DNA of 64,000 nt from Rhodoferax sp. U2-2l (GTDB lineage: Bacteria > Pseudomonadota > Gammaproteobacteria > Burkholderiales > Burkholderiaceae_C), in contig NZ_JAJCTH010000005.1 in assembly GCF_020594515.1 (NCBI RefSeq), forward strand, positions 124,001 to 188,000. The letters are read 5' to 3'. Position 1 is the first letter of the stretch; each line of letters begins with the position of its first letter. Under the pieces are notes generated by a model that was not told where the DNA came from, did not search any database, and worked only from the letters and a program-made list of their open reading frames with translations. Of the stretch, positions 26,850-36,221 are shown piece after piece. The position numbers and the translations under genes were made by a program.

Positions 26850-27884
26850 ATGCCCATCTACCGCTGCAACAAGTGTGGATTCATCGCTGAAACCGTTCCC
26901 CTGCTGCCCGGCGGCAAAACCCCCTGCAGCCGTTGCGCCCACCCCAGCACGGTCTATAACACCGTGTTTTTTGTCGAAAAACTCACCGAGCGTTACTTTG
27001 CCGCGCTGCGTGAAATTGAGACACTGAAGGCGGCTGACCAGCCCGCACCAGCCATGCCAGGGGCAGCCCCGGAGCCGCCAGTGACGGCCGCACCAGCACC
27101 CACCGCCACGACACCCGCCTTGGCGCTGGACCAGCTCAACCTGCACAACACGGCCCTGCTGGCCACGCCCGAGCAGCACCGGCCGCTCCAACGGTGGTTC
27201 GAAGCACGCCAGATCGAAGCCCGTTTTGATTACGCAGCCGTCGACACCACCGGCTTTTTTGACGATGCAGCGCGCGCACTGGGTGAGAACTTTGCGCTGT
27301 TTGGCGAACTGCTGGATCGCGTCCGCTGGGCCTACCGCAACAGCCACAGCAACGTCAATCTGGAATTGGCCAACCTCAGTCAGAAAGACGCACAGGCGCT
27401 CAACAACCTGTGCCGCCAGTTCCACAGCCACTCGCTGTTTGCCACTTACCGTTACCAGAAAGTCGAAAAAATCGTCCGCCTTACGCTGCAGACCGCTCCG
27501 ACGGTGCGGCAGTTTTTTGAGGGCGGCTGGCTGGAGTGGTTTGTGCTGGTGGAACTGCTGGCGCAGCTCAAGGCCAAAAAACGTCCGTTCTCATGTGCAC
27601 GCAATGTGAAGGTGGTTTTTCAAAACGAAGACCTGCACGAGATTGATGTGATGACCCTGTTGGACGGCCAGACACCGATCTACATCGAGTGCAAGACCGG
27701 CGAGTTCCGCCGCGAAATTGACAAGTTTCTGAAGTTGAAGAAACGCCTGAACTTGAGCCGCAGCCAGTTCATCATCTGCGCCAGCGACCTCACGGACGAA
27801 CAAGCCAGCGGATTGAGCGCCATGTACGACCTGAGCTTTGCCAACCTTGGCACGTTGTCTGCCAAGCTGCAAGCGGTGATCTGA
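26850..27884 (+). CDS. zinc-ribbon protein with Card1/DUF1887-like nuclease domain
   Basis: 344 residues. The N-terminus is a four-cysteine zinc ribbon (YRCNKCGF...PCSRCAHP). A Pro/Ala-rich linker follows (about residues 65-90), then a helical middle region. The C-terminus looks like a PD-(D/E)xK nuclease core: NEDLHEIDVMTLLDGQTPIYIECKTGEF supplies Asp and the E-x-K pair, followed by SRSQFIICASDLTDEQ and the last strand-helix. This resembles the nuclease half of Card1 (DUF1887) proteins, but the CARF sensor half is replaced by the zinc ribbon. No CRISPR or cyclase genes adjoin it. The function is unproven. Confidence 0.72.
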   Translation: MPIYRCNKCGFIAETVPLLPGGKTPCSRCAHPSTVYNTVFFVEKLTERYFAALREIETLKAADQPAPAMPGAAPEPPVTAAPAPTATTPALALDQLNLHNTALLATPEQHRPLQRWFEARQIEARFDYAAVDTTGFFDDAARALGENFALFGELLDRVRWAYRNSHSNVNLELANLSQKDAQALNNLCRQFHSHSLFATYRYQKVEKIVRLTLQTAPTVRQFFEGGWLEWFVLVELLAQLKAKKRPFSCARNVKVVFQNEDLHEIDVMTLLDGQTPIYIECKTGEFRREIDKFLKLKKRLNLSRSQFIICASDLTDEQASGLSAMYDLSFANLGTLSAKLQAVI

Positions 27885-28018
27885 TCTCGGCGACACGACA
27901 CACCGGGGCGGCCATCCTGAGCGACGACCGGGCAACCATGCCGTCGCGGGTTACGGGATGGCAGAGGTTGACCCCCCGGACCCGGCCCAGACCGCCTTCT
28001 GGCAGCCGCCAAACGCCG

Positions 28019-28792
28019 CTATTTCCCCACCAGCTGATTGAGTTTTTCCGCCTCGAAATGCTCGCTCAGGGTGGCGTCGCCAGGCACGCAGTCAGGCTCG
28101 TGCCGGTTGGTTTGCAGAGTTTCTATGGCTTTCCAGAGCATGGCGATCTGGTGCTCGTGGCTGGACGCGTTGTCGATCAGGCCCCGCATGGCCTGGCTCA
28201 GCGGGTCGTCGCTTTGCGTCACGCCGTAGGCCGAAAAACCCATTTTGGAGGCCGCCTCTTCGCGTTTGACATCCAACTCGGCCTGGATGATGCGCGCCGG
28301 GTTACCCACCGCGGTAGCACCGGCCGGCACGGGTTTGGTCACCACGGCGTTGGAGCCGACTTTGGCACCGTCCCCCACGGTGAAACCACCCAGCACCTGC
28401 GCCCCGGCACCCACCACCACACCGCGCCCCAGCGTCGGGTGGCGTTTGGCGCCTTTGTAGAGCGAGGTGCCGCCCAGCGTCACACCCTGGTAAATGGTGC
28501 AGTCGTCTCCAATCTCGGCGGTTTCACCCACCACCACGCCCATGGCATGGTCAAAAAACACCCGGTTGCCAATGGTGGCGCCGGGGTGGATTTCGATGCC
28601 CGTCAAAAACCGGGTGATATGAGAGACAAAACGCCCCAGCCACTTGAAGCCATGCGTCCAGCAGGCATGGGCCAGCCGGTGCAGGATGACCGCATGCAAG
28701 CCGGGGTAACAGGTCAGCACCTCCCAGCGGCTGCGGGCAGCCGGGTCGCGTTCAAGAATGCACTGGATATCGGATCGGATTCGGGACAACAT
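28019..28792 (-). CDS. cysE: serine O-acetyltransferase
   Basis: 257 residues. It makes O-acetylserine for cysteine synthesis. The helical N-terminus ([22 protein letters not shown]) leads to a left-handed beta helix of hexapeptide repeats with [44 protein letters not shown] and [20 protein letters not shown]. The last 70 residues are less conserved. The start is 9 bp after the trmJ stop, so the two genes are co-transcribed. Confidence 0.95.
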   Translation of the reverse strand: MLSRIRSDIQCILERDPAARSRWEVLTCYPGLHAVILHRLAHACWTHGFKWLGRFVSHITRFLTGIEIHPGATIGNRVFFDHAMGVVVGETAEIGDDCTIYQGVTLGGTSLYKGAKRHPTLGRGVVVGAGAQVLGGFTVGDGAKVGSNAVVTKPVPAGATAVGNPARIIQAELDVKREEAASKMGFSAYGVTQSDDPLSQAMRGLIDNASSHEHQIAMLWKAIETLQTNRHEPDCVPGDATLSEHFEAEKLNQLVGK

Positions 28793-28801
28793 CGCTGGAG
28801 T

Positions 28802-29599
28802 CTAGTTGGCTTCGGGCAACACCTGCGGCAACTCGGGCTTGGGCGCCACTTTGAGCATGGCCTTGGCCATACCACGCAGGATGTGGATTTCCTCCTGGGT
28901 GACACCGGCACGGTTAAACAGCTGGTTAAGCCGGGGCATGAGTTTTTTGGGGGCCTGCGGGTCGAGGAAATCAATCGACACCAGCGCCTGCTCCAGATGC
29001 GCCAGCATGCCTGCCACCTGCGCCGCATCAGCCAGGGCGGGCGCTGCGGTGGCCGATTGCACCGGGTAGCCGCCCAGCGCCTCGCGCCAGTCATAAGCAA
29101 TCACCTGCAAAGCTGCGGCCAGGTTGAGCGAGCCAAACTGCGGGTTGCTCGGGATGCTCAGGCACACATGGCAACGGTACACGTCCTCGTTGGCCATGCC
29201 AAAACGCTCCGAGCCAAACAGGAAAGCCACCCCAGAGTTGGATGCTTTTTCGGCCTCCAACCCTTGCTCTGATTGGGCTAGCAGTTCCTGTTTCACGAGC
29301 GACTGAAAATGCTCACGTGGCCGCACCGTAGGTGGGCCAAAGTCACGCGGGGTCATGGCGGTAGCGCACAGGTGGCTCATGCCATCGAGCGCCTCATCGA
29401 GCGTGTCGACAATGCGGCAGTTCTTGAGCACATCGGTGGCGCCACTGGCGCGCTGGATGGTTTCCTCGCGGCGCAGCACATTGGCCCAGCGTGGCGCCAC
29501 CAGCACCAGATCGTCAAAACCCATGGTTTTCATGGCGCGCGCAGCGGCGCCGACATTGCCGGCATGGCTGGTGTTGATCAGGATGAATCGGGTCTTCAT
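28802..29599 (-). CDS. trmJ: tRNA/rRNA 2'-O-methyltransferase (SPOUT, TrmJ-type)
   Basis: 265 residues. The SPOUT domain has RFILINTSHAGNVGAAARAMKTMGF at the start, FLFGSERFGMANEDVYRCH and LSIPSNPQFGSLNLAAALQVIAYDW, the knotted AdoMet site. TrmJ methylates tRNA position 32. The C-terminal helical domain includes LEQALVSIDFLDPQAPKKLMPRLNQLFNR. It is divergent from suhB. Confidence 0.92.
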   Translation of the reverse strand: MKTRFILINTSHAGNVGAAARAMKTMGFDDLVLVAPRWANVLRREETIQRASGATDVLKNCRIVDTLDEALDGMSHLCATAMTPRDFGPPTVRPREHFQSLVKQELLAQSEQGLEAEKASNSGVAFLFGSERFGMANEDVYRCHVCLSIPSNPQFGSLNLAAALQVIAYDWREALGGYPVQSATAAPALADAAQVAGMLAHLEQALVSIDFLDPQAPKKLMPRLNQLFNRAGVTQEEIHILRGMAKAMLKVAPKPELPQVLPEAN

Positions 29600-29701
29600 G
29601 GTGGGCCGTTAAAATAGACCGATTGTCGCTGCCCCTGAGAGGGTGCCGCGCCACTCCACAACTCACCATGCCACCAACAGCATGGTCACTACCGAGCCAC
29701 C

Positions 29702-30610
29702 ATGAACTCTCCGAATCTGCACCCAATGATCAATGTGGCGGTGAAAGCCGCCCGCGCTGCCGGGGCCATCATCAACCGCGCCGCGCTCGACGTGGAATCC
29801 GTGCGGGTCTCGCAAAAACAGGTCAACGACTTTGTCACCGAGGTCGACCAGGCCTCCGAACAGATGATCATCGAAACCCTGCTGGGCGCCTACCCTGGCC
29901 ACGGCATCTGGGCCGAAGAGTCCGGCCGTGAACACGGCGCGCGTGATTCCGAGTTTGTCTGGATCATCGACCCGCTGGACGGCACAACCAACTTCATCCA
30001 TGGCCTGCCGATTTACTGCGTGAGCATCGCGCTGGCAGTGCGTGGCAAGGTGGAACAAGCCGTCATTTACGACCCCAGCCGCAACGACCTGTTCACCGCC
30101 ACCAAAGGCCGCGGCTCTTACATGAACAACCGCCGCATCCGGGTCGCCAAACGCAACCGGCTGCAGGAGTGCCTGATTTCCACCGGCTTCCCCTACCGCA
30201 CGGGTGATGACCTGCCCAATTACCTGCGCATGTTGGGTGACATCATGCAGCGCACCGCCGGTGTGCGCCGCCCGGGTGCAGCCGCGTTGGACCTGGCCTA
30301 TGTGGCGGCCGGCTTCACCGACGGCTTTTTTGAGAAAAACCTGCAACCCTGGGACGTGGCCGCGGGCTCGCTGCTGGTCACCGAGGCCGGTGGCCTGGTG
30401 GGCAACCTGTCGGGCGACGCCGACTTCATGGAACAACACGAGTGCCTGGCTGCCAACCCACGCATTTATGGTCAGTTGGTCGGCATTTTGGGCAAGTACA
30501 GCAAGTTTGCCGGGGCCGGTGACAAGGCCGCCGTGCGTGCTGCCGTGGCCGAGATGGCCGCAGCCATCCCGGCCGAGCCCAGCCAGACCGCCTCCGACGC
30601 ACCCTTTTAG
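29702..30610 (+). CDS. suhB: inositol-1-monophosphatase family protein
   Basis: 302 residues. The metal-binding motifs are present: WAEESGRE, the D-P-L-D-G-T motif in [15 protein letters not shown], and the final W-D motif in [18 protein letters not shown]. In many bacteria SuhB also binds RNA polymerase and aids rRNA antitermination. The C-terminal tail ([16 protein letters not shown]) is an extra Ala/Pro-rich stretch. It is divergent from trmJ. Confidence 0.93.
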   Translation: MNSPNLHPMINVAVKAARAAGAIINRAALDVESVRVSQKQVNDFVTEVDQASEQMIIETLLGAYPGHGIWAEESGREHGARDSEFVWIIDPLDGTTNFIHGLPIYCVSIALAVRGKVEQAVIYDPSRNDLFTATKGRGSYMNNRRIRVAKRNRLQECLISTGFPYRTGDDLPNYLRMLGDIMQRTAGVRRPGAAALDLAYVAAGFTDGFFEKNLQPWDVAAGSLLVTEAGGLVGNLSGDADFMEQHECLAANPRIYGQLVGILGKYSKFAGAGDKAAVRAAVAEMAAAIPAEPSQTASDAPF

Positions 30611-30643
30611 CTTGAGATGCCTTGGCGCTCCTCCCGGGCGCCG

Positions 30644-30668
30644 ACCCCGGAATCCTTGAATCCGGGGT
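30644..30668. repeat. REP-like hairpin upstream of bchI
   Basis: ACCCCGGA pairs with TCCGGGGT around AATCC/GAATC. It lies between suhB and bchI. The adjoining bases, read on the other strand, include CGCCATCCAGCACCCCGGA, resembling a segment near 22612-22632 (CGCCATCC...CACCCCGGA). The two are probably copies of one dispersed repeat. Confidence 0.5.
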
Positions 30669-30773
30669 GCTGGATGGCGGGTCATGGCACGCCAGAACAA
30701 GCTGCTTGAATCCGTCGGGGTGACATGGCCAGCATGACAGTTGGCCGCACCTTGGTCGGCAAAAAGTATCAGG

Positions 30774-30791
30774 TGTCAATCCAGCTTGACA
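30774..30791. promoter_or_regulatory. PpsR/CrtJ binding site upstream of bchI
   Basis: TGTCAATCCAGCTTGACA matches TGT-N12-ACA exactly and has the extended TGTCA/TGACA half-sites. It ends 53 bp before the bchI start and overlaps a TTGACA that could be a -35 element. PpsR, encoded in this window, represses such promoters under oxygen. Confidence 0.82.
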
Positions 30792-30844
30792 TATGATTGA
30801 GGGTTGATGGTGAGGCAGACTAAAGTTTCAAATTTGGACATCTC

Positions 30845-31867
30845 ATGGCACTAACTTTCCCTTTTGCAGCAATCGTCGGACAAGAAGAAATGCGCCTGGC
30901 CATCCAGATGCTGGCGGTGGACCCCACCATTGGCGGCGTGTTGGTGCTGGGTGACCGCGGCACCGGCAAATCGACCGCCGTGCGTGCGCTGGCGGACCTG
31001 TTGCCCCCGATCAAGGTGGTCAAGGACTGCGCCTATGGTTGTGACCCGGCGGGCAGTTCATTCTGTGAACCGTGCCAGACCCACCAAGAAACCCACAAGC
31101 TCAAAACCGAAATGCGCGCTGTGCCGGTGGTGGATTTGCCGCTGGGCGCCACCGAAGACCGCGTGGTGGGCGCGCTGGACCTGGAAAAAGCCTTGTCGCA
31201 AGGCATCAAGAAGTTTGCACCCGGCCTGCTGGCGCAAGCCAACCGCGGCTTTTTGTACATCGACGAAGTCAATTTGCTGGAAGACCACATCGTGGACTTG
31301 CTGATCGACGTGGCCGCCTCGGGTGAAAACCTGGTCGAACGCGAAGGGCTGAGCGTGCGACACCCGGCGCGGTTCGTTCTAGTCGGTAGCGGCAACCCGG
31401 AAGAAGGTGAATTGCGCCCCCAGTTGCTGGACCGTTTTGGCCTGTCGGTCGAGGTGCGCACGCCGCAAGACCTCGACATGCGGGTGCAGGTGGTACGCCG
31501 CCGGGACGCCTTTGAGCGCAATCCAACGGCGTTCCGCGCCGAATGGGAAGCCGCCAACACCAAGCTGCGCCAGCGCATTGTGCGTGCCAAAAAATTGATC
31601 CATGACCTGCAGGTGTCGGACGATCTGCTGCTGCAATGCGCCACCTTGTGCCACAAGCTCGGCACCGACGGTCTGCGCGCTGAACTCACCCTGCTGCGCG
31701 CCACCCGCGCCTACGCTGCCCTGCAGGGCGACACGGTGGCCGAGCTAAAACATTTGCGCGCCATTGCCCCACTGGCGCTGCGGCATCGGTTGCGCCGCAA
31801 CCCGCTGGACGACACCGGCTCGGGCGTCCGTGTGCAGCGCGCCATGGAAGAGGTTTTGCCTGCATGA
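30845..31867 (+). CDS. bchI: magnesium chelatase subunit I
   Basis: 340 residues. This AAA+ ATPase subunit drives Mg insertion into protoporphyrin IX with BchD and BchH. Walker A is GDRGTGKST, Walker B is in RGFLYIDEVNLLEDH, and sensor 1 is in RFVLVGSGNPEEGELRPQLLDRFG. The N-terminal FPFAAIVGQEEMRLAI is the family start. The stop overlaps bchD as ATGA. It is the first gene of bchI-D-O, under a PpsR site. Confidence 0.97.
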   Translation: MALTFPFAAIVGQEEMRLAIQMLAVDPTIGGVLVLGDRGTGKSTAVRALADLLPPIKVVKDCAYGCDPAGSSFCEPCQTHQETHKLKTEMRAVPVVDLPLGATEDRVVGALDLEKALSQGIKKFAPGLLAQANRGFLYIDEVNLLEDHIVDLLIDVAASGENLVEREGLSVRHPARFVLVGSGNPEEGELRPQLLDRFGLSVEVRTPQDLDMRVQVVRRRDAFERNPTAFRAEWEAANTKLRQRIVRAKKLIHDLQVSDDLLLQCATLCHKLGTDGLRAELTLLRATRAYAALQGDTVAELKHLRAIAPLALRHRLRRNPLDDTGSGVRVQRAMEEVLPA

Positions 31868-33666
31868 ACACCCCCGGCCTGTCGCCAGCGAGCCAGGCTT
31901 GGCAGGACGCGCAGTTGGCCCTGATGGCACTGCAAGTCGACCCGGTGCGGCTGGGCGGCATCTGGTTGCGTGCCTCCCACGGGCCGGTGCGTGACACCTG
32001 GCTGCAGCTGCTGAAAGACGCCAAGCTGAAGACTTTTCGGGTACCGGGCCAGGTGGATGACGAGCGCCTACTGGGCGGTTTGGACCTGGCAGCCACGCTG
32101 CAAGCCGGCCAGGTCATTCACCAACCGGGGCTGTTGGCGCAAGCGCACGGCGGCGTGATTGTACTGCCGATGGCCGAGCGCCTGCCGTCCAAGGTGTCGG
32201 CACACATCGCCCAGGCGCAAGACAACGGACAGGTGCACGCCACCCACGCCCACATCACCAGCCCCGCGCAGTTTTCGGTGATTGCGCTGGACGAGTCGGA
32301 AGAAGACGAGGCGTGTGCTGCGCAGGGGTTGACCGAGCGGCTAGGGCTGTGGCTGGACTTGCGCGACGTCTCCATGGCCCAAAGTGACAACACGCTGGAA
32401 GCCTTGGGCCAGGCCGAGTTGCAGGAAGCCATCGCGTTGCTTCAACGCATGGAGACCAGCCACGAGCAGGTGGAAGCCCTGTGCCAGACTGCGCTGGCGT
32501 TGGGTGTGGACAGCCTGCGCCCGCCGCTGATGGCGCTGCGTCTGGCCTGCGTCTGCGCCGCGCTGGAAGGCCGTGACGCGGTAGAGCCCAGCGACCTGCA
32601 GTTGGCGGCCCGTCTGGTGCTGGGCCCACGCGCGACGCGCATGCCTGCCCAGCCGCAAGACGAGCAGCAGGAGCCCCCACCGCCCGAAGAACCTCAAGAA
32701 CCGCCACCCGAGCAGGAGCCGGAGAACGAGCCGCCCGAGCCGCCGCCAGAAGACGACCAGAAGCCCGAGCCACCCCAGGAGGCACTTGAAGACGTGCTGC
32801 TGGCCGCCGCCATCGCCAGCCTGCCACCCAAACTGCTGGACCGATTGTTGATGGGCAAAGCCAGCACCAAGGCGGCACACGGGCTGGGCAACAGCGGCCA
32901 GGCCAAAACCAACAAACTGCGCGGTCGCCCCTTGACGCCGCGCCCCGGCAAGCCCAGCGCTGGCGCGCGTTTGCATGTGCTGGCCACGCTGATGAATGCC
33001 GCCCCCAAACAGCGGCTGCGCCAAAACGCCCCGGGCTCCGGGCGGGTGGTGATCCGCAGCGACGACTTTCACGTGCAGCGTTATGCGCAGCAAACGCCGT
33101 CTTGCCTGATCTTTGCGCTGGACGCCTCCGGCTCGGCTGCGCAACACCGGCTGGCTGAGGCCAAAGGCGCGGTCGAGTTGCTGCTGGAGCAGTCGTACGC
33201 CCGGCGCGACAGCGTCTGTGTGATTGGCTTTAGGCTGGCTGCCGCCCAGGTCTTGTTGCCCCCGACACGTTCTTTGGTGCGGGCCAAACGCGCTTTGAGC
33301 GGCTTGCCCGGCGGCGGCGGCACGCCCTTGGCCAGCGGCATCCAGGCGGCATTGCTCCAGGCGCAGATGCTGTATCGTGCGGGCTCCACACCGATGCTGG
33401 TGATCCTGAGTGATGGTCGCGCCAACGTCAGTCTGGCAGGCACCGGTGGCCGGGCGCAGGCACGGGAAGATGCCCAGGCCTGGGCGCAGCAGTGGCGCCT
33501 GACCGGTTACCCGTCGCTGTGGATCGACACCGCGCCACAGCCCGAGCCGCAAGCGCAGAACTTGGCCAATTTGATGGGTGCCAACTATTTTCCGATGCCG
33601 TATGTGCAGGCGCAGCGCATGGCCACCGTGGTGCAGGACCTCAGCGCGCAACTACGCAAACCCTGA
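31864..33666 (+). CDS. bchD: magnesium chelatase subunit D
   Basis: 600 residues. An N-terminal inactive AAA+ domain (about 1-250) lacks a clean Walker A. An acidic, proline-rich linker follows (about residues 260-310, repeats of PPEEPQEPPPEQEPENEPP type). The C-terminal VWA domain has the MIDAS motif in IFALDASGSAAQHRLAEAKG. BchD bridges the BchI ring and BchH. It overlaps both neighbours: ATGA with bchI, TGATG with bchO. Confidence 0.96.
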   Translation: MNTPGLSPASQAWQDAQLALMALQVDPVRLGGIWLRASHGPVRDTWLQLLKDAKLKTFRVPGQVDDERLLGGLDLAATLQAGQVIHQPGLLAQAHGGVIVLPMAERLPSKVSAHIAQAQDNGQVHATHAHITSPAQFSVIALDESEEDEACAAQGLTERLGLWLDLRDVSMAQSDNTLEALGQAELQEAIALLQRMETSHEQVEALCQTALALGVDSLRPPLMALRLACVCAALEGRDAVEPSDLQLAARLVLGPRATRMPAQPQDEQQEPPPPEEPQEPPPEQEPENEPPEPPPEDDQKPEPPQEALEDVLLAAAIASLPPKLLDRLLMGKASTKAAHGLGNSGQAKTNKLRGRPLTPRPGKPSAGARLHVLATLMNAAPKQRLRQNAPGSGRVVIRSDDFHVQRYAQQTPSCLIFALDASGSAAQHRLAEAKGAVELLLEQSYARRDSVCVIGFRLAAAQVLLPPTRSLVRAKRALSGLPGGGGTPLASGIQAALLQAQMLYRAGSTPMLVILSDGRANVSLAGTGGRAQAREDAQAWAQQWRLTGYPSLWIDTAPQPEPQAQNLANLMGANYFPMPYVQAQRMATVVQDLSAQLRKP

Positions 33667-34565
33667 TGGCGCTGTTGGACGCCCTCTACCCGCCGATGGA
33701 TTGGGAGGCCAACCGGAAGAGTTGGCCCCACGCCGAACACAGCCGTTTTGTCACGGTACATGGCCAGACCTGGCATGTGCAGACGTTTGGCCAGGGCCCG
33801 GTGCTGCTGCTGTTACACGGCACCGGCGCGTCAACCCATTCCTGGCGTGATCTGGTGATGCCGCTAGCCCAGGACCATACGGTGATTTGTCCGGACCTGC
33901 CCGGCCATGCCTTCAGCTACTGGAACACCAGGAAAAGCAACTCACTCGACCACATGGCCGCAGGCTTGGCGGCGCTGCTGGCACACCTGGCGGTGCAGCC
34001 CAGCGTCATCATCGGCCACTCCGCGGGGGCGGCGGTCGGCGCCCAACTAATCCTCCACCACACCAAGGGATCAGACACGCCCTTGATCGGCCTCAATCCG
34101 GCTTGGTTGCCGCTGCCGGGGCTGGCCAGTTGGCTGTTTCCGCCCGCAGCCAAGTTGTTGGCGTTCAACCCGCTGTCAGGTGTGTTGTTTGCCAAACAGG
34201 CGGCCAAGCCGTCGGTGGTCCGCAACTTGATGCAAAGCACGGGCTCACAACTTGACGAGGCCGCCCTGAGTTATTACCAGCGCTTGCTGCAAACGCCCTC
34301 CCATGTCAGGGGCGTGCTGGCGATGATGGCCGCCTGGCGGCTCAACAAACTGTCACAGCAACTGCCGGGCCTGAAGGGACCGGTGTTCATGCTGATCGGG
34401 GGAAATGACCAGACCATTCCGCTCAGTCTGGCCGCCAAAACAATGAAGTTGATGCCCGACACCATCAGCCAAACGTTTGCCAGCTTGGGCCACTTGGCGC
34501 ATGAAGAAGCCCCCGCCGCCGTGGGTCAGCAAATCCTGGAATGGATCAGGCAAACGGGCCGTTGA
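33666..34565 (+). CDS. bchO: alpha/beta hydrolase BchO (magnesium chelatase accessory)
   Basis: 299 residues. An alpha/beta hydrolase fold: oxyanion region LLLHGTGASTHSWRDL, nucleophile elbow GHSAGAAVG (G-H-S-A-G), and a C-terminal His in LGHLAHEEAP. BchO lies next to bchID in most purple bacteria; its role in bacteriochlorophyll synthesis is not settled. The ATG shares a base with the bchD stop. Its last 20 bp overlap the convergent tspO. Confidence 0.93.
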   Translation: MALLDALYPPMDWEANRKSWPHAEHSRFVTVHGQTWHVQTFGQGPVLLLLHGTGASTHSWRDLVMPLAQDHTVICPDLPGHAFSYWNTRKSNSLDHMAAGLAALLAHLAVQPSVIIGHSAGAAVGAQLILHHTKGSDTPLIGLNPAWLPLPGLASWLFPPAAKLLAFNPLSGVLFAKQAAKPSVVRNLMQSTGSQLDEAALSYYQRLLQTPSHVRGVLAMMAAWRLNKLSQQLPGLKGPVFMLIGGNDQTIPLSLAAKTMKLMPDTISQTFASLGHLAHEEAPAAVGQQILEWIRQTGR

Positions 34566-35031
34566 GCACGATGGTGGTCCAGTTCAGGTAACCAGCCGCG
34601 CTCACCCAGATCAAATACGGCAGCGTCAGGATCGACGCCCAGCGCGACTCGCGCCACAAAAACCACACCAGCGAAAACACCGACAGCCACAGGGCAACCC
34701 ACTCCACCATGGCCCAATCAGGCCGATGCAGGCCAAAGTAAAGCGCGCTCCACAACATGTTGACCAGGGCGTTGATGACAAACAGCACCAGCACAAAACG
34801 CTTGCGAGCGGGTGTGGGCGCCGCCGTCCAGGCGAGTGAGCCGCTGAAAACCAGCAAGGTGAAAATGGTCGTCCAGATGATGCCAAACGCAGCGTCCGGT
34901 GGCTTCCAGGACGGCTGCTTCAACGAAAAATACCAGGGGCCGAGCTCGGTCAACCACGAACCGACACCGGCCACGCCAAAGCTGAAAACAAAGGCAATGA
35001 TCAGGGTTTGCCAACCCCCAAAACGCCTCAC
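34546..35031 (-). CDS. tspO: TspO/MBR-family tryptophan-rich sensory protein
   Basis: 161 residues with five predicted helices and many tryptophans: SWLTELGPWYFSLKQPSWKPPDAAFG is the TspO hallmark, followed by LVLFVINALVNMLWSALYFG and LPYLIWVSAAGYLNW. In Rhodobacter, TspO (CrtK) affects tetrapyrrole export and light-harvesting gene control. The start overlaps the bchP stop as ATGA. Confidence 0.95.
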   Translation of the reverse strand: MRRFGGWQTLIIAFVFSFGVAGVGSWLTELGPWYFSLKQPSWKPPDAAFGIIWTTIFTLLVFSGSLAWTAAPTPARKRFVLVLFVINALVNMLWSALYFGLHRPDWAMVEWVALWLSVFSLVWFLWRESRWASILTLPYLIWVSAAGYLNWTTIVLNGPFA

Positions 35032-36221
35032 ACCCGGGCAAAGCCCAGCAGGTGCGCCAGGTCTTTGAAGAAGATGCGGATATGCGCCATCGGTTTCTTG
35101 CGCACCAGTTTTTTGTTCATGTACGACTCAAAGGTCAGGCGCTGCACATCCGGGTCTTCACACACCTTGACGAAGCGCTCACGGCGTTTGTCGTTCTGGT
35201 ACCAGAAGTATTGCAGCAAGCCGAGGATCCAGAAGACCCGGCCATGTTCTTTGAGAAACTGTTTGCGCGCCTGTTTCAGGCAGGTGGCGTCACCGGTCTT
35301 GAGGGCGTTTTGAACCGCCTCTGCCACCATGCGTCCGCAGGCCATGGCGTAGTAGATGCCTTCACCCGAAGCCGGTGCCACCACACCCGCTGCGTCGCCG
35401 GTCAGCACGATGTCACGACCATTTTCCCAGCGCGGCAGGGGTTTGAGCGGAATCGGCGCGCCTTCACGGCGCAGGGTTTCCACCTCACTCAAACCCGCAA
35501 TGGCGCGCAGTTTGCCAACCGACCCGCGTAATGAAAAACCTTTGTCCGCACTGCCCGTGCCAACACTCATGGTGTCACCATGCGGGAACACCCAGCCATA
35601 AAAATCGGGGGAAATCGGCCCTTGGTAATACACATCACAGCGGTACGGATCGTGCGTCGGATCGTCCACCGGGGCGCGAACAATCTCATGGTAGGCAAAC
35701 ACATACTTGGTTTTTTCAGCCCCTTCGATATGCTGGCGGGCGATTTCAGAGCGGGCGCCATCGGCCGCCACGATCATGCGGGCACGAACGCTTTCAGGCT
35801 CACCCACGCCTTGGGCCAGCACCGGGTTGAAGTGCACACGCGCCACGCCATCCGGATCGCGGGTGATTTTTTCGTACACCACACGCAGGCGGGTGGCGCC
35901 GTGGGACCGGGCGCGCTCCCGCAGCCATTCATCAAAACTGTCTCGGTTGACCATGGCCACAAAACCGTTTTCGATGTGGATGTCGACCCGGTTGTCTTTG
36001 GGTGAAATCATGCGCGCGCATCGCACCTTGGCCACCAACAAGTGGTCCGGAATCTCGAAATCCTTGATCAGACGCGGCGGAATCGCACCACCGCAGGGTT
36101 TGGTGCGGCCTTGCCGGTCCATCAACAACACCGACAAACCCTGACGTGCCAAATCATCGGCAGCCGTTGCGCCGGAGGGCCCGCCCCCCACCACCACGAC
36201 ATCATATTGGCTAGTATTCAT
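35028..36221 (-). CDS. bchP: geranylgeranyl diphosphate/bacteriochlorophyll reductase
   Basis: 397 residues. It reduces the geranylgeranyl tail to phytyl with NADPH. The FAD motif is VVVVGGGPSGATAADDLARQG. It continues with RTKPCGGAIPPRLIKDFEIP, VAADGARSEIAR and VLTGDAAGVVAPASGEGIYYAM. The stop overlaps tspO and its start overlaps the upstream PucC-family gene, both as 4-nt overlaps. The leftward operon is bchG-(PucC family)-bchP-tspO. Confidence 0.96.
   Translation of the reverse strand: MNTSQYDVVVVGGGPSGATAADDLARQGLSVLLMDRQGRTKPCGGAIPPRLIKDFEIPDHLLVAKVRCARMISPKDNRVDIHIENGFVAMVNRDSFDEWLRERARSHGATRLRVVYEKITRDPDGVARVHFNPVLAQGVGEPESVRARMIVAADGARSEIARQHIEGAEKTKYVFAYHEIVRAPVDDPTHDPYRCDVYYQGPISPDFYGWVFPHGDTMSVGTGSADKGFSLRGSVGKLRAIAGLSEVETLRREGAPIPLKPLPRWENGRDIVLTGDAAGVVAPASGEGIYYAMACGRMVAEAVQNALKTGDATCLKQARKQFLKEHGRVFWILGLLQYFWYQNDKRRERFVKVCEDPDVQRLTFESYMNKKLVRKKPMAHIRIFFKDLAHLLGFARV

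Noticed and set aside
27885..28018. Possible small gene between the zinc-ribbon protein and cysE
   Set aside because: The 134 bp hold only GC-rich repeat-like sequence and no start with a ribosome-binding site.
32341..33651. 436-codon open frame opposite bchD
   Set aside because: Antisense shadow; the bchD frame has the AAA+, acidic linker and VWA features.
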